Assembly (NCBI RefSeq): GCF_040359615.1
Contig: NZ_CP132942.1
Span: 1,054,001-1,118,000 of the forward strand
DNA length: 64,000 nt
Direction: 5' to 3'
Source: Tunturibacter psychrotolerans
GTDB lineage: Bacteria > Acidobacteriota > Terriglobia > Terriglobales > Acidobacteriaceae
The notes beneath the pieces were generated by a model. That model did not search any database, was not told the DNA's origin, and saw nothing but the letters and a program-made list of their open reading frames with translations. A program made the position numbers and the translations under genes. Shown here piece after piece: positions 26,928-35,279 of this stretch (positions within the stretch are counted from its first letter, which is position 1; each line of letters begins with the position of its first letter).

Positions 26928-27839
26928 CTATGCGGAGAGGGAATGCATAGAAGCAGGCGCGTCAATTGATCCCTCAGCCATCTTCGCAGAGGCGCGACGC
27001 ATGACCTCGAGCTCAGCCGGGGCAAAGAGTTCGGGTGGGATTCCACCAACTGCTACATGCCCAGGATCGTCACCCAAAGCCATTGAAATCTGATTCCAAC
27101 GAAGGAACGGCGAGGTTGTGGGAAGCGTAATAATGCGACGCTTTGGCTCAGGAAAGGCAAAGTAAGCTGACCAGATAATAAGTGTCAGTCCAACCGCAAG
27201 CCCGTTAATTACGCTAAACAACGAGTACATGCTTGGATTATGGGCGATCCATGCTGAGTTGACCAGATTGATGGTCGCCAGTAAACCGAGTCCCAGACTC
27301 ACGCCAAAGATACGGCTACGGTAAGAGAGACCCATCGGGCGAATGGCGAAGCATACAAAAAGGAGGAGGCAAAGGGTAAGAATGCTGGATGTCTGCTGGA
27401 GCTGCGTAATCATGGCGACCATGAAATTGATACCAGAGACATGGGGCGTTACCGCTACGCCGATAGCGACCGCTACGGAAATGGCTGCAACCCATCGGAA
27501 AACCAGCATGCCCAAGGTCTGTAAACCCTTTAGAGGAGCCATCGCCAGTTTAAAGATGCTGTAGATCACCAGAAGCGAAAGGATAGCCTCCATCGCATAA
27601 CTCGCCCAGTAAACATAGAAATACACGTGATAAGCGAGGTGCTTCTCCATACTCCGGCCGCTTAGATAAAGGAGCGGCAGGCAGATGATCGAGCACGTAA
27701 ACCTTACGCAGAGCAGCGCAACGAGATATTTGAACTGGCCAATTACTTTGCTGCGGATCAGAAAATAGATCAACAGGCCGGAAAGAATGGGGTCCAAGTA
27801 TCCGATCGTCTCAAGGAGGTTCTGTGAGAAGCTATTCAT
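26928..27839 (-). CDS. Seven-helix integral membrane protein of unknown function
   Basis: 303 residues from ATG 27839. Seven hydrophobic segments can be placed at about residues 20-36, 45-66, 76-103, 112-134, 148-167, 176-198 and 206-228. A polar tail of about 75 residues follows, rich in Pro, Ala and Glu. The odd number of helices puts N- and C-termini on opposite sides. No known family is certain. It lies 100 bases downstream of, and on the same strand as, three tandem secreted mini-protein genes, which may be partners, though it may also have its own promoter. Confidence 0.75.
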   Translation of the reverse strand: MNSFSQNLLETIGYLDPILSGLLIYFLIRSKVIGQFKYLVALLCVRFTCSIICLPLLYLSGRSMEKHLAYHVYFYVYWASYAMEAILSLLVIYSIFKLAMAPLKGLQTLGMLVFRWVAAISVAVAIGVAVTPHVSGINFMVAMITQLQQTSSILTLCLLLFVCFAIRPMGLSYRSRIFGVSLGLGLLATINLVNSAWIAHNPSMYSLFSVINGLAVGLTLIIWSAYFAFPEPKRRIITLPTTSPFLRWNQISMALGDDPGHVAVGGIPPELFAPAELEVMRRASAKMAEGSIDAPASMHSLSA

Positions 27840-27939
27840 GGTTGTCGTACCCGTAGGAAGCAAAAACAAGCCTAGCCTATTCCAAGAGCGGATACAACAA
27901 CTTATTAGCTAATTAACATGCAAAAGTTTGCGTAATGGC

Positions 27940-28119
27940 CTAGCGACCGTGGCCCATGCCGCAAGCATTAGGATCGTCTGGAGCACAGGTGGGAACTGGC
28001 AGCAGGCTGGTTCGGGCGGCGACGACCTTGTTCTTGGCGGAGGCGTTAGAGGTCTGGGTGGTGGCGGCTGCGCCTGTAACTACTAGGACTAGGACGAAGA
28101 TGCGTACGATGTGTTTCAT
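27940..28119 (-). CDS. Secreted mini-protein, tandem copy 1
   Basis: 59 residues, below normal ORF cut-offs. An N-terminal K-H plus a hydrophobic stretch (about 4-20) makes a signal peptide. The mature part carries the conserved tail T-S-L-L-P-V-P-T-C-A-P-D-D-P-N-A-C-G-M-G-H-G then Arg and stop: two Cys seven residues apart. An AGAGG ribosome site lies about ten bases before the ATG. It is over 90 percent identical to copy 2. No family recognised. Confidence 0.8.
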   Translation of the reverse strand: MKHIVRIFVLVLVVTGAAATTQTSNASAKNKVVAARTSLLPVPTCAPDDPNACGMGHGR

Positions 28120-28184
28120 AGGAGTGGCCTCTTTCGGGGTAAGTATCTGTAAATTAACCGGTTAGATCGCTGCGGACGTTTCCG

Positions 28185-28364
28185 TTACCGGCCGTGTCCC
28201 ATACCGCATGCGTTGGGATCGTTGGGCGCGCAGGTAGGAACTGGTAGCAGGCTGGTGCGGGCGGCGACGATCTTATTCTTGGCGGAGGCGTTGGAGGTCT
28301 GGGTGGTGGCGGCTGCGCCAGTTACGACTAGGGCGAGGACGAAGATGCGTACAATGTGCTTCAT
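28185..28364 (-). CDS. Secreted mini-protein, tandem copy 2
   Basis: 59 residues, differing from copy 1 at only a few positions (Ala for Val in the signal, Ile for Val, Asn for Asp in the C-A-P-N-D-P motif). Substitutions at third codon positions are frequent while the protein is kept, which supports real coding. The upstream 20 bases, including the AGAGG site, are shared with copy 1, so the duplicated unit is about 245 bases and includes the leader. Confidence 0.82.
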   Translation of the reverse strand: MKHIVRIFVLALVVTGAAATTQTSNASAKNKIVAARTSLLPVPTCAPNDPNACGMGHGR

Positions 28365-28430
28365 AGGAATGGCCTCTTTGGGGTTTAAGTAGTTGTAAAA
28401 TAGTCTGTTATACCGCTCGATGCGTTTCCG

Positions 28431-28610
28431 TTACCGGTTGTGGCCCATACCGCATGCGTTGGGATCGTTTGGCGCGCAGGTAGGAACTGGTAGTAGGCTG
28501 GTGCGAGCGGCGACAATTTTATTCTTGGCGGAGGCGTTGGAAGCTTGAGTTGAAGCGACTGCACCGGTGAGGACGAGGACTACGACAAACGCGCGAACCA
28601 TATGTTTCAT
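28431..28610 (-). CDS. Secreted mini-protein, tandem copy 3
   Basis: 59 residues. The signal segment is more diverged (M-V-R-A-F-V-V-V-L-V-L) than the mature half, which keeps T-C-A-P-N-D-P-N-A-C-G-M-G-H and ends N-R. It is the promoter-proximal copy, and its leader (GGGGG before the ATG) differs from the other two. The strong conservation of the C-terminal half relative to the signal is the pattern expected for a secreted effector or signal peptide. Confidence 0.8.
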   Translation of the reverse strand: MKHMVRAFVVVLVLTGAVASTQASNASAKNKIVAARTSLLPVPTCAPNDPNACGMGHNR

Positions 28611-29095
28611 AACGAGATACCCCCAAAGTTGTATTTATGTAAAAAGATTTCTCTGGACAAACCAGATGATGTAACAATAGGATACAAACTGGACTAAGTC
28701 TAATGTAATCAGTGATATACAGAAGTATCAAACAGTTTATATTACTAAAGTAATAGTTCTACTCGCGCAAATGGGTAATGGCGCGGGTCAAGATCCGAAA
28801 ACCTGACATACATTCAGACGAAGCCAGCCTTCGGGAAGACGCGCTTACTTAGGTGCAGCTTGGCCAAAATGCGATATGAGCTGGAAGCTGCAACCTGAGG
28901 GTATTGCAATGATTAGGGGAATTTGGGTAGGCGCCGGCAAAAGGCCCGCGCATAGAACTCTCCCCAAAATAGACAGCTAGAACAAGGGGCATGGCAGGCA
29001 GAAAGATCGCCGCCCTAATTCCTGGCATGCCTAGTCGTGTAGAAATGTTTTGCGCACCCACCTCGTCTTAAAAATGAAGCGAAATGGGTGCTTTA
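28611..29095. other. AT-rich intergenic region
   Basis: 485 bases between the mini-protein cluster and infC. The first 140 bases are strongly AT-rich and hold the candidate promoter and the inverted repeat ATTACTNNAGTAAT-like sequence near 28741-28756. The remainder shows a GTG-started 70-codon frame (28849-29061, minus) with no recognisable product. No RNA gene was found. Confidence 0.4.
28702..28731 (-). promoter_or_regulatory. Candidate promoter of the mini-protein cluster
   Basis: On the minus strand TTGATA (28726-28731), an 18-base spacer and TACATT (28702-28707), about 90 bases before copy 3. It lies in an AT-rich stretch unlike the surrounding GC-rich DNA. Moderate fit to sigma-70 consensus. 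Confidence 0.35.
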
Positions 29096-29725
29096 TCAGG
29101 CCTGAGCAGGGGTGGGAACTGCAGGTTCGGTGGGTTTGGTTCCCGCAGCCGGAGGGGCTGAAGTAGCAGCCTTCTTGGGAGCTGCCTCTACTTTTTTCGA
29201 TGGCGCCAAAATCGCGTGAAGTGTTGTGCCTTCCATACGGGGCATGAACTCAACCAACCCAGCGTCACCGATGTCGAGGATGAGACGGTTGATAATCTTG
29301 TAACCGAGGTCGCGATGGGCCATCTGGCGGCCTTTGAATCGCAGCGACGCCTTGACCTTGTCGCCCTCTCCCAGGAAGCGTACTGCCTGGTTCTTCTTGG
29401 TCTGGTAGTCGTGCTCATCGACCGTCACAGAGAATTTGACCTCTTTGATGACGATGACCTTTTGCTTCTTCCGGGCAGCGCGCTCGCTCTTGTCCTTCTC
29501 GTAAAGGTACTTGCCGTAGTCCTGGATCTTGCAGACGGGGGGGACGGCGTTGGGGGAGATCTCTACCAGGTCGAGGGAGCGTTCCCTGGCCATCTTGAGA
29601 GCGTCAAAGGGAGCCATGACGCCGAGCTGTTCGCCATTTTCGTCGATGACGCGAATCTCGCGGGCGCGGATGCGTTCGTTTGTGCGGATAAAAGACTTGG
29701 CGGAACGTTTATCAATCGGTGGAAT
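29096..29725 (-). CDS. infC: Translation initiation factor IF-3 with AUU start
   Basis: 209 residues from an ATT codon at 29725. The family N-terminus (F-I-R-T-N-E-R-I-R-A-R-E-I-R-V-I-D-E-N-G-E-Q-L-G-V) is complete only if translation starts there, since no ATG, GTG or TTG lies in frame between the upstream TGA and this ATT, and GGAGGC is six bases before it. AUU starts in infC allow IF-3 to repress its own translation, as in E. coli. IF3-N and IF3-C domains follow, then an Ala/Pro/Lys-rich C-terminal tail of about 35 residues beyond the normal end. rpmI and rplT are not downstream. Confidence 0.93.
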   Translation of the reverse strand: MPPIDKRSAKSFIRTNERIRAREIRVIDENGEQLGVMAPFDALKMARERSLDLVEISPNAVPPVCKIQDYGKYLYEKDKSERAARKKQKVIVIKEVKFSVTVDEHDYQTKKNQAVRFLGEGDKVKASLRFKGRQMAHRDLGYKIINRLILDIGDAGLVEFMPRMEGTTLHAILAPSKKVEAAPKKAATSAPPAAGTKPTEPAVPTPAQA

Positions 29726-29960
29726 AAGTCGCCTCCACAGCGGATCTTCTCACCCGCTATGCGTTGTTTAGGGTTTAGATGCAAATCTCAAGAAAGGTTG
29801 CACTGCAACGTGAAGTATACCACCTCACACATGAAGTCCCCGAAGCCGGCGACGCGGATTTGGCCCCTCCGAGCGGGTCTTCGTTGCCCGATTGACGGCC
29901 AACTTTGGAATCGACCCTCCAATCATGTATGTTTGCTCCGAAGCATCAGAAAGGAACCGA

Positions 29961-30563
29961 ATGAGACGCCGTATTCTTTTGGTCGATGATGAAGTGCCCG
30001 TCCTGCTGACCCTGAAGGCCGTTTTGGAGATCAGCGGCTTTGATGTGGATACCGCAGCCTCAGCACGCGAGGGCGTCTCGAAGCTGCACACCCGCGAGTA
30101 TCAGATGCTGATCACCGATATGCGCATGGAGCACGACGTCGCCGGTGTCGAGGTCATCAAAGCGGCGCGTGCTGCAAACTATCATCCGGCGGTCGCGCTC
30201 TTGACAGCCTTCCCTGTGGCCGAAGAGGACTGGCAGGAGATGGGCGCTGACAAACTCCTCGTCAAGCCCATGCACACTCGCATCCTCCTCCAGCAGATCG
30301 AAGACCTGATCGCCTCACACGAGAGAAAACTGGCTGACCTCGGCTTGCCGACTACCGCCGCGAAACCGCCAGCTAAACCGGCCGCGAAGAAGAAAGCGGT
30401 CGTCAAGAAAACTGTCGCCAAGAAGGCAGTCAAACGGACGCTGCCCAAGAAGCTGGCGCCCGCGAAGGCAGCCCTGAAGAAGAAGCCTGTCGCAAAGAAA
30501 GCTATCGTAAAAAAAGTGACGAAGACCGCCCTCAAGTCCAAGCCGGCACGCCGCCGCACATGA
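29961..30563 (+). CDS. Response-regulator receiver with histone H1-like Lys/Ala tail
   Basis: 200 residues from ATG 29961 (AAGGAA ribosome site). Residues 1-122 form a CheY-like receiver: acidic D9-D10, phosphoacceptor D53, T82 and K102. Residues 132-200 are almost entirely Ala, Lys, Pro, Val and Thr in A-K-K/K-P-A-K type units, like the C-terminal tail of histone H1 or bacterial H1-like proteins. No output domain of the ordinary kind is present, so the tail itself may bind DNA or another polyanion. It is convergent with a stand-alone H-box protein. Confidence 0.85.
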   Translation: MRRRILLVDDEVPVLLTLKAVLEISGFDVDTAASAREGVSKLHTREYQMLITDMRMEHDVAGVEVIKAARAANYHPAVALLTAFPVAEEDWQEMGADKLLVKPMHTRILLQQIEDLIASHERKLADLGLPTTAAKPPAKPAAKKKAVVKKTVAKKAVKRTLPKKLAPAKAALKKKPVAKKAIVKKVTKTALKSKPARRRT

Positions 30564-30594
30564 TCCTGGATCAGTAGATCCGCGCGCTCTCCGA

Positions 30595-30852
30595 CTAATG
30601 TGAGGAATTGTCTTTGATGTAGCTGCGCAGCTCTTGATTCAGCTTCATCGCCTTTTCCACGCCGCCATCGAGCATGCGCAGCCACTCCGACGCAGGCTCC
30701 TTCAGATCTGCCGTGCCGAGTAGATAACTCGTCTGCACGATGACCTCGAGCGCATTGCTCAGGTCGTGAGCGATTTTACGCATCTCGACCGAGATGTCTT
30801 CAGGAATTCTGTCTACGTTCGCGCCTGGTGAGGAGATCTTCAGTTCGTCCAT
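30595..30852 (-). CDS. Stand-alone H-box (DHp-like) protein
   Basis: 85 residues from ATG 30852 (a TTG-initiated form would be 111). The stretch M-R-K-I-A-H-D-L-S-N-A-L-E-V-I (His 29) resembles the phospho-accepting helix of histidine kinases, and a second helix follows at about 54-80. No ATPase domain follows, as the protein ends 55 residues after the His. A dimeric phosphotransfer or anti-kinase role is inferred. It faces the receiver gene tail-to-tail with 31 bases between stops. Confidence 0.6.
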   Translation of the reverse strand: MDELKISSPGANVDRIPEDISVEMRKIAHDLSNALEVIVQTSYLLGTADLKEPASEWLRMLDGGVEKAMKLNQELRSYIKDNSSH

Positions 30853-31089
30853 GATAAGAGTGTCAGCCCTTCTTTCAGGTCTAGACGCGCTTCTTGGGGA
30901 GAAGATTCGCAATCTCGTTTTGCTGCTCAAACATTAGATGCACAAAACCCTCCTCGCATAGGTATCCGCGTTCCGCTAAATGGAATTCGCCGCGACCGTG
31001 CGCACATTGACATCGGCGTCTGCGTTTGTAAAACTAAAAGCTCGCGGTTAGCGTGTTCCGGCCATCCCAGGCGGAGCGAATGACACCGT

Positions 31090-31176
31090 GCCGTAGTGGC
31101 GGAATTGGCAGACGCGCATGGTTCAGGTCCATGTACTCGCAAGGGTGTGGGGGTTCGAGTCCCCCCTTCGGCACCA
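31090..31176 (+). tRNA. tRNA-Leu(CAG)
   Basis: 87 nt class II tRNA with a long variable arm. The anticodon stem CATGG/CCATG holds loop TTCAGGT (anticodon CAG). The T loop is TTCGAGT and CCA is encoded. One U-U mismatch (positions 5 and 68) is seen in the acceptor stem. Confidence 0.95.
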
Positions 31177-31278
31177 AAGTTTCAATCTCGATCGCATGCA
31201 GGCAGTTTGTAGCTGCCAACTGCGATCGGGTGCGGGTAAAACCCAGCAAGCCTAAGAGGCGCAAGATACAAAGGGACT

Positions 31279-32082
31279 ATGCCCACTCAGCTTGATCAGA
31301 TCCTTGCGCACACGCTTCTCGAGGTAAGGGCTCGCAAGGCGGTCGCGGACTTCGGATTGCTCGAGAGCATGGCTGCTGCCCACACCCCACGCGGCTTCCG
31401 TGCCGGCCTTCAGGCCGCGGCAAAGAGTGGGCCCGCCATCATCGCCGAGATCAAAAAAGCTTCTCCCTCAAAGGGCCTCATTCGCAGCGACTTCCATCCC
31501 GTCACGCTCGCGAAGACCTTCGAGGCTTCAGGCGCCGCCGCTCTCTCCATCCTCACCGACGAGGAGTTCTTCCAAGGCTCGCTCGCTTATTTGCAACAGG
31601 CCTCAGGAGTCGTAAAAATCCCCTGCCTCCGCAAGGACTTCATCCTCGATCCTTTTCAGATCCTTGAAGCCCGCGCCTACGGTGCCGATGCGATTCTGCT
31701 CATCGTCTCCGCGCACACCGATACCGCGCTCAGCGATCTGCGTGACGAGGCGAACTCTCGAGGACTTGACGTCCTCTGCGAGACGCACAACCGCGAAGAG
31801 ATGGATCGCGCCATTGATCTCGGCTTTGATCTGATCGGCGTCAACAGCCGCGATCTGCGCACCTTTTCCGTACGCACCGAAGTCTTCCTCGAACTCGCTG
31901 CATCGACGCCGAAAGAAGTCGTCACCGTGGCCGAGAGCGGCATACGCACTGCCGAGGACATCGCCACGCTGCGAGCCGCTGGATACGATGCCTTCCTCAT
32001 CGGCGAGACGCTGATGCGGCAACCCGACCCGGCGGCTGCACTCGCAACCCTTCTGGATCGCGAGTACTCCTCCGACATCTAA
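31279..32082 (+). CDS. trpC: Indole-3-glycerol phosphate synthase
   Basis: 267 residues. TrpC blocks I-I-A-E-I-K-K-A-S-P-S-K-G, L-S-I-L-T-D, L-R-K-D-F-I, L-L-I-V-S and the late A-E-S-G-I are all present, and contain the expected catalytic Lys and Glu residues. It converts CdRP to indole-3-glycerol phosphate in tryptophan synthesis. trpF follows 30 bases later, so a two-gene unit is likely; no trpA, trpB or trpD is in the window. Confidence 0.95.
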   Translation: MPTQLDQILAHTLLEVRARKAVADFGLLESMAAAHTPRGFRAGLQAAAKSGPAIIAEIKKASPSKGLIRSDFHPVTLAKTFEASGAAALSILTDEEFFQGSLAYLQQASGVVKIPCLRKDFILDPFQILEARAYGADAILLIVSAHTDTALSDLRDEANSRGLDVLCETHNREEMDRAIDLGFDLIGVNSRDLRTFSVRTEVFLELAASTPKEVVTVAESGIRTAEDIATLRAAGYDAFLIGETLMRQPDPAAALATLLDREYSSDI

Positions 32083-32112
32083 TCCATAAGCGCGTCAGCG
32101 GGCGACACCATC

Positions 32113-32796
32113 ATGTGGATCAAAATCTGCGCCAACACGAATCTTGACGACGCGAAGTTGGCCGCCGACCTCGGCGCCGATGCGCTCGGATTCGTCTTTG
32201 CGGCCAGCCCACGCCGTGTCACCTCCGCAGAGGTCGCAAAGATCACGCCGCATCTTCCAGCGAACGTCGAACGCGTAGGCGTCTTCCAGTCGCTCGATGC
32301 GTACGAGATCGCTCGCGCCTCCCACGAAGCTGGTCTCACCGCAGTTCAACTTCATAGCGGCGTCGACTTCGCGCTCCTGCAGCGACTGCATAAACTCTTC
32401 GCCGGACAGGTCTCGTTGATCCAGACCATTCACTGGCAGGTCGATGCCGACGGAGCGGACACCGCCATCGTAGCCGCGCAGCTGCGAAGGATCGCGGCAG
32501 ACGGTTTCGTAAGCCGTGTCCTGATCGATTCAAAGGTGGGGACGAAGCTGGGAGGCACCGGTATCTCCTTCGACTGGGACGCAGCGCGAACCACTCTGGC
32601 TGAGGTCGCACCTGAACTTAAACTGATCGTTGCAGGCGGCCTCCGCCCAGAAAACGTGGCAGAAGCTATACAGAGACTCAATCCCTGGGGAGTAGATGTC
32701 GCAAGTGGTGTGGAGTCTGAGCCCGGCCGGAAGAGCCCTGAAAAACTCGCTGCGTTTATCAGGAAGGCCAGGGAGTCGAAGGTTGACTCGATCTGA
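32113..32796 (+). CDS. trpF: Phosphoribosylanthranilate isomerase
   Basis: 227 residues, starting M-W-I-K-I-C. The catalytic Cys sits in K-I-C-A-N-T instead of the usual K-I-C-G-L-T; G-A-D-A-L-G-F-V-F, V-Q-L-H, L-I-D-S-K (acid) and G-G-L-x-P-x-N-V follow. It catalyses the Amadori step before trpC in the same pathway, and trpC is immediately upstream. Confidence 0.93.
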   Translation: MWIKICANTNLDDAKLAADLGADALGFVFAASPRRVTSAEVAKITPHLPANVERVGVFQSLDAYEIARASHEAGLTAVQLHSGVDFALLQRLHKLFAGQVSLIQTIHWQVDADGADTAIVAAQLRRIAADGFVSRVLIDSKVGTKLGGTGISFDWDAARTTLAEVAPELKLIVAGGLRPENVAEAIQRLNPWGVDVASGVESEPGRKSPEKLAAFIRKARESKVDSI

Positions 32797-32818
32797 GCTC
32801 GAGCGCTGATACTAGAGC

Positions 32819-32974
32819 TTAGGCGTGGTGTGCAAACGAATGCTGAACGTGAGCCTTCGGAGCGCGGTCGTGAATCATCGATGGACGCTGGTGTGCACTC
32901 GTTGTCCTTGGCCGTGCGGAAGCTAATGCAGGAGTAAGAGCAAGAAGCAATGCGATAAAGATTTTGGGTTTCAT
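32819..32974 (-). CDS. Small secreted His-rich peptide
   Basis: 51 residues, below usual ORF cut-offs. A clear signal peptide (M-K-P-K then F-I-A-L-L-L-A-L) ends in A-L-A-S-A, and the 31-residue mature part has six His and several Arg, ending H-S-F-A-H-H-A. AAAGG lies upstream of the ATG. It is convergent with trpF and followed by no other minus-strand gene. No family recognised; metal binding is possible but only inferred. Confidence 0.6.
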   Translation of the reverse strand: MKPKIFIALLLALTPALASARPRTTSAHQRPSMIHDRAPKAHVQHSFAHHA

Positions 32975-33170
32975 GAGGCAACCTTTCTACGCATATATAG
33001 GACGCGTAGAGACCGCTTCCGGATTCATATTTCCACTGCGGGTCAACACCAAAAGCAGGGTCTATGAACATACAACGAAAGCGGAATCACTCCCAGTGTC
33101 GCAGCAAAACAACTGGGGTCTCGTGAACTTTGTTTGAAAGGTGCCTGCAGCTTTATTGCGCAACTGGTTA

Positions 33171-35279
33171 TTAGTCTTGCGGCGTCCCTGCCTTCAACTC
33201 CTTCACTAGAAAAGCGTACTGATCGACAGTGGCTTCAATCCGTTTGCTGAGCGGCATACCAGCACCATGGCCGGCTCGAGTCTCCACGCGAATCAGGATC
33301 GGATTTGTACCGCCCTGTGCCGCCTGCAGAGCTGCCGTGTACTTGAAGCTGTGCGCAGGGTACACGCGATCGTCGTGATCGCCTGTTGTGATCAGTGTCG
33401 GCGGATACGCGCTGCCAGCATGAATATTGTGTAACGGAGAATATTTGTAGATCGCAGAGAACTCCTCTGCATTCTCTGACGGTGAACCGTACTCCTCCTT
33501 CCACGCCCATCCGATCGTGAACTTATCGAAGCGCAGCATATCCATCACGCCCACTTGCGCGACGACTGCGCCGAAGAGATCTGGTCGTTGCAACTCACAC
33601 GCCGCCACCAGAAGACCGCCGTTGCTTCCTCCGGAGATAGCGAGTTTTTTTGCCGAGGTGTACTTGTTTGCGATCAACCATTCAGCCGCAGCGATGAAGT
33701 CGTCGAAGACGTTCTGCTTCTTCACGCGTGTTCCAGCTTCATGCCACGCCTCGCCATACTCTCCACCGCCGCGCAGGCTGGGCTGCGCATAGATGCCGCC
33801 CATCTCCATCCACATCACGTGTGCAGAAGAAAACTCCGGAAGCAACGGTACATTGAAGCCGCCATACGCATAGAGAAGAGCCGGCGCTGAGCCATCGAGA
33901 ACAAGACCCTTCTTATGGCTCACAAACATGGGGACGCGCGTGCCGTCTTTGCTGTTGTAGAAGATCTGCGTCGTTTCATAGAGCGCCGGATCGAACAACA
34001 GCTTCGGTTGCCGAAACAACGTCGACTGCCGCGTCTTCATATTGAGCCGATAGATAGTGCCCGGAGTCGTGAAATTGGTGAACTGGTAGAAGGTCTCGGT
34101 ATCCTCTCGCAGGCCCCCGAAGCCATAGGCCGTACCAATCGCCGGCAGCTTCAGCCGCTCGATCAACTGACCATCAAGACTGCGAAGCTCGATCAAGCTC
34201 TGCGCATCCGCAAGGTAGCTGGCGATGAAGGTGTTGTCGATGATCGAGATATCGCTGAGTTTGTTTTTGCTCTCGGGGATAAGGGTCTTCCAGTGTTCGC
34301 GCTCGGGATGATTCAGATCGATTGAGATGACCTTGCCGCTGGGCGCGTCGAGTGTCGTAAGGAACCAGAAAAGACTGCCGTGATTGTTGATTGGAGAGTA
34401 CGTCGCGTCGGCAGTAGGGATCAATCGTACGATCGGCGATTCAGATTCCTGAAGATCCTTGACCGCAATTTCATTGTTGGGGCTGGTGCCCTTCGACTGA
34501 TACAGCACCAGGTATCGCCCGTCGTCGGTTACATTCGCACCAACATTCAATTCCTTGTCGTCGGGACGGTCGAAGATCAGCTTGTCTTCGCTCTGCGGCG
34601 TGCCGAGCTTATGAAAGAACACCTTGTGAAAGTAATTTGCGGCCTTCAGCGCTTCGGATTCGGGCGCGTCGTAGCCCTGGTAAAAGAAGCCGCTGCCATC
34701 CTTCAACCACGCTGCTCCGCTAAACTTTGACCACTCGACGACATCAGGCAGATCCTTGCCGGACGCAACATCGCGCACGTGCCACTTCACCCAATCACTG
34801 CCCGCATCCGCAATCGAATAGGCGGCTAGCGACCCGTCGTCGGTGATGCTGAGGCCGCTGATCGCAACCGTGCCATCAGCGGAGAAAGTGTTCGGATCGA
34901 GCAGCACTTTCGGATCGCCGTCAAGCCCCTCCTGCCAGTAGATGACGTTCTGATTCTGCAACCCGCTGTTGTGCGAGTAGAAGTACCTGGTGCCACGTCG
35001 CGCGGGAGCCGTGTATCGCTCGAAGTTGATCAGCTCCATCAGCCGCTTCTGCATCGTCTCGCGAGAGGAAACCTCAGCAAGATAGCTTTGTGTCAGCTCG
35101 TTCTCGGCGTCGACCCATGTCTTCAACTCGGCCGAATCGACATCCTCCATCCAGCGGTAGGGATCGCTGACCGTAGTGCCAAAGTAATCGTCGGTATGCT
35201 CGACTCTGCGAGCGGTCGGATAGGTAAGAGCTGGGGTCGTTTCAGAGGAGAGCGGTGCAACTGCAGAGATCATATTCAT
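33171..35279 (-). CDS. Prolyl oligopeptidase family (S9A) peptidase
   Basis: 702 residues from ATG 35279; the open frame extends upstream to 35465 with unlike sequence. The N-terminal part has Y-P-T-A-R-R-V-E-H-x-D-D-Y-F-G and D-P-Y-R-W-M-E-D. A seven-bladed propeller occupies about 75-400, and the alpha/beta hydrolase domain follows. Catalytic residues are Ser in G-G-S-N-G-G (about 540), Asp in G-D-H-D-D-R-V and His in R-A-G-H-G. No signal peptide in this start, so probably cytosolic. Confidence 0.93.
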   Translation of the reverse strand: MNMISAVAPLSSETTPALTYPTARRVEHTDDYFGTTVSDPYRWMEDVDSAELKTWVDAENELTQSYLAEVSSRETMQKRLMELINFERYTAPARRGTRYFYSHNSGLQNQNVIYWQEGLDGDPKVLLDPNTFSADGTVAISGLSITDDGSLAAYSIADAGSDWVKWHVRDVASGKDLPDVVEWSKFSGAAWLKDGSGFFYQGYDAPESEALKAANYFHKVFFHKLGTPQSEDKLIFDRPDDKELNVGANVTDDGRYLVLYQSKGTSPNNEIAVKDLQESESPIVRLIPTADATYSPINNHGSLFWFLTTLDAPSGKVISIDLNHPEREHWKTLIPESKNKLSDISIIDNTFIASYLADAQSLIELRSLDGQLIERLKLPAIGTAYGFGGLREDTETFYQFTNFTTPGTIYRLNMKTRQSTLFRQPKLLFDPALYETTQIFYNSKDGTRVPMFVSHKKGLVLDGSAPALLYAYGGFNVPLLPEFSSAHVMWMEMGGIYAQPSLRGGGEYGEAWHEAGTRVKKQNVFDDFIAAAEWLIANKYTSAKKLAISGGSNGGLLVAACELQRPDLFGAVVAQVGVMDMLRFDKFTIGWAWKEEYGSPSENAEEFSAIYKYSPLHNIHAGSAYPPTLITTGDHDDRVYPAHSFKYTAALQAAQGGTNPILIRVETRAGHGAGMPLSKRIEATVDQYAFLVKELKAGTPQD

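Noticed and set aside
28849..29061. 70-codon GTG frame downstream of infC
   Set aside because: No family, no good ribosome site, Pro/Leu-rich chance frame; not rpmI or rplT.
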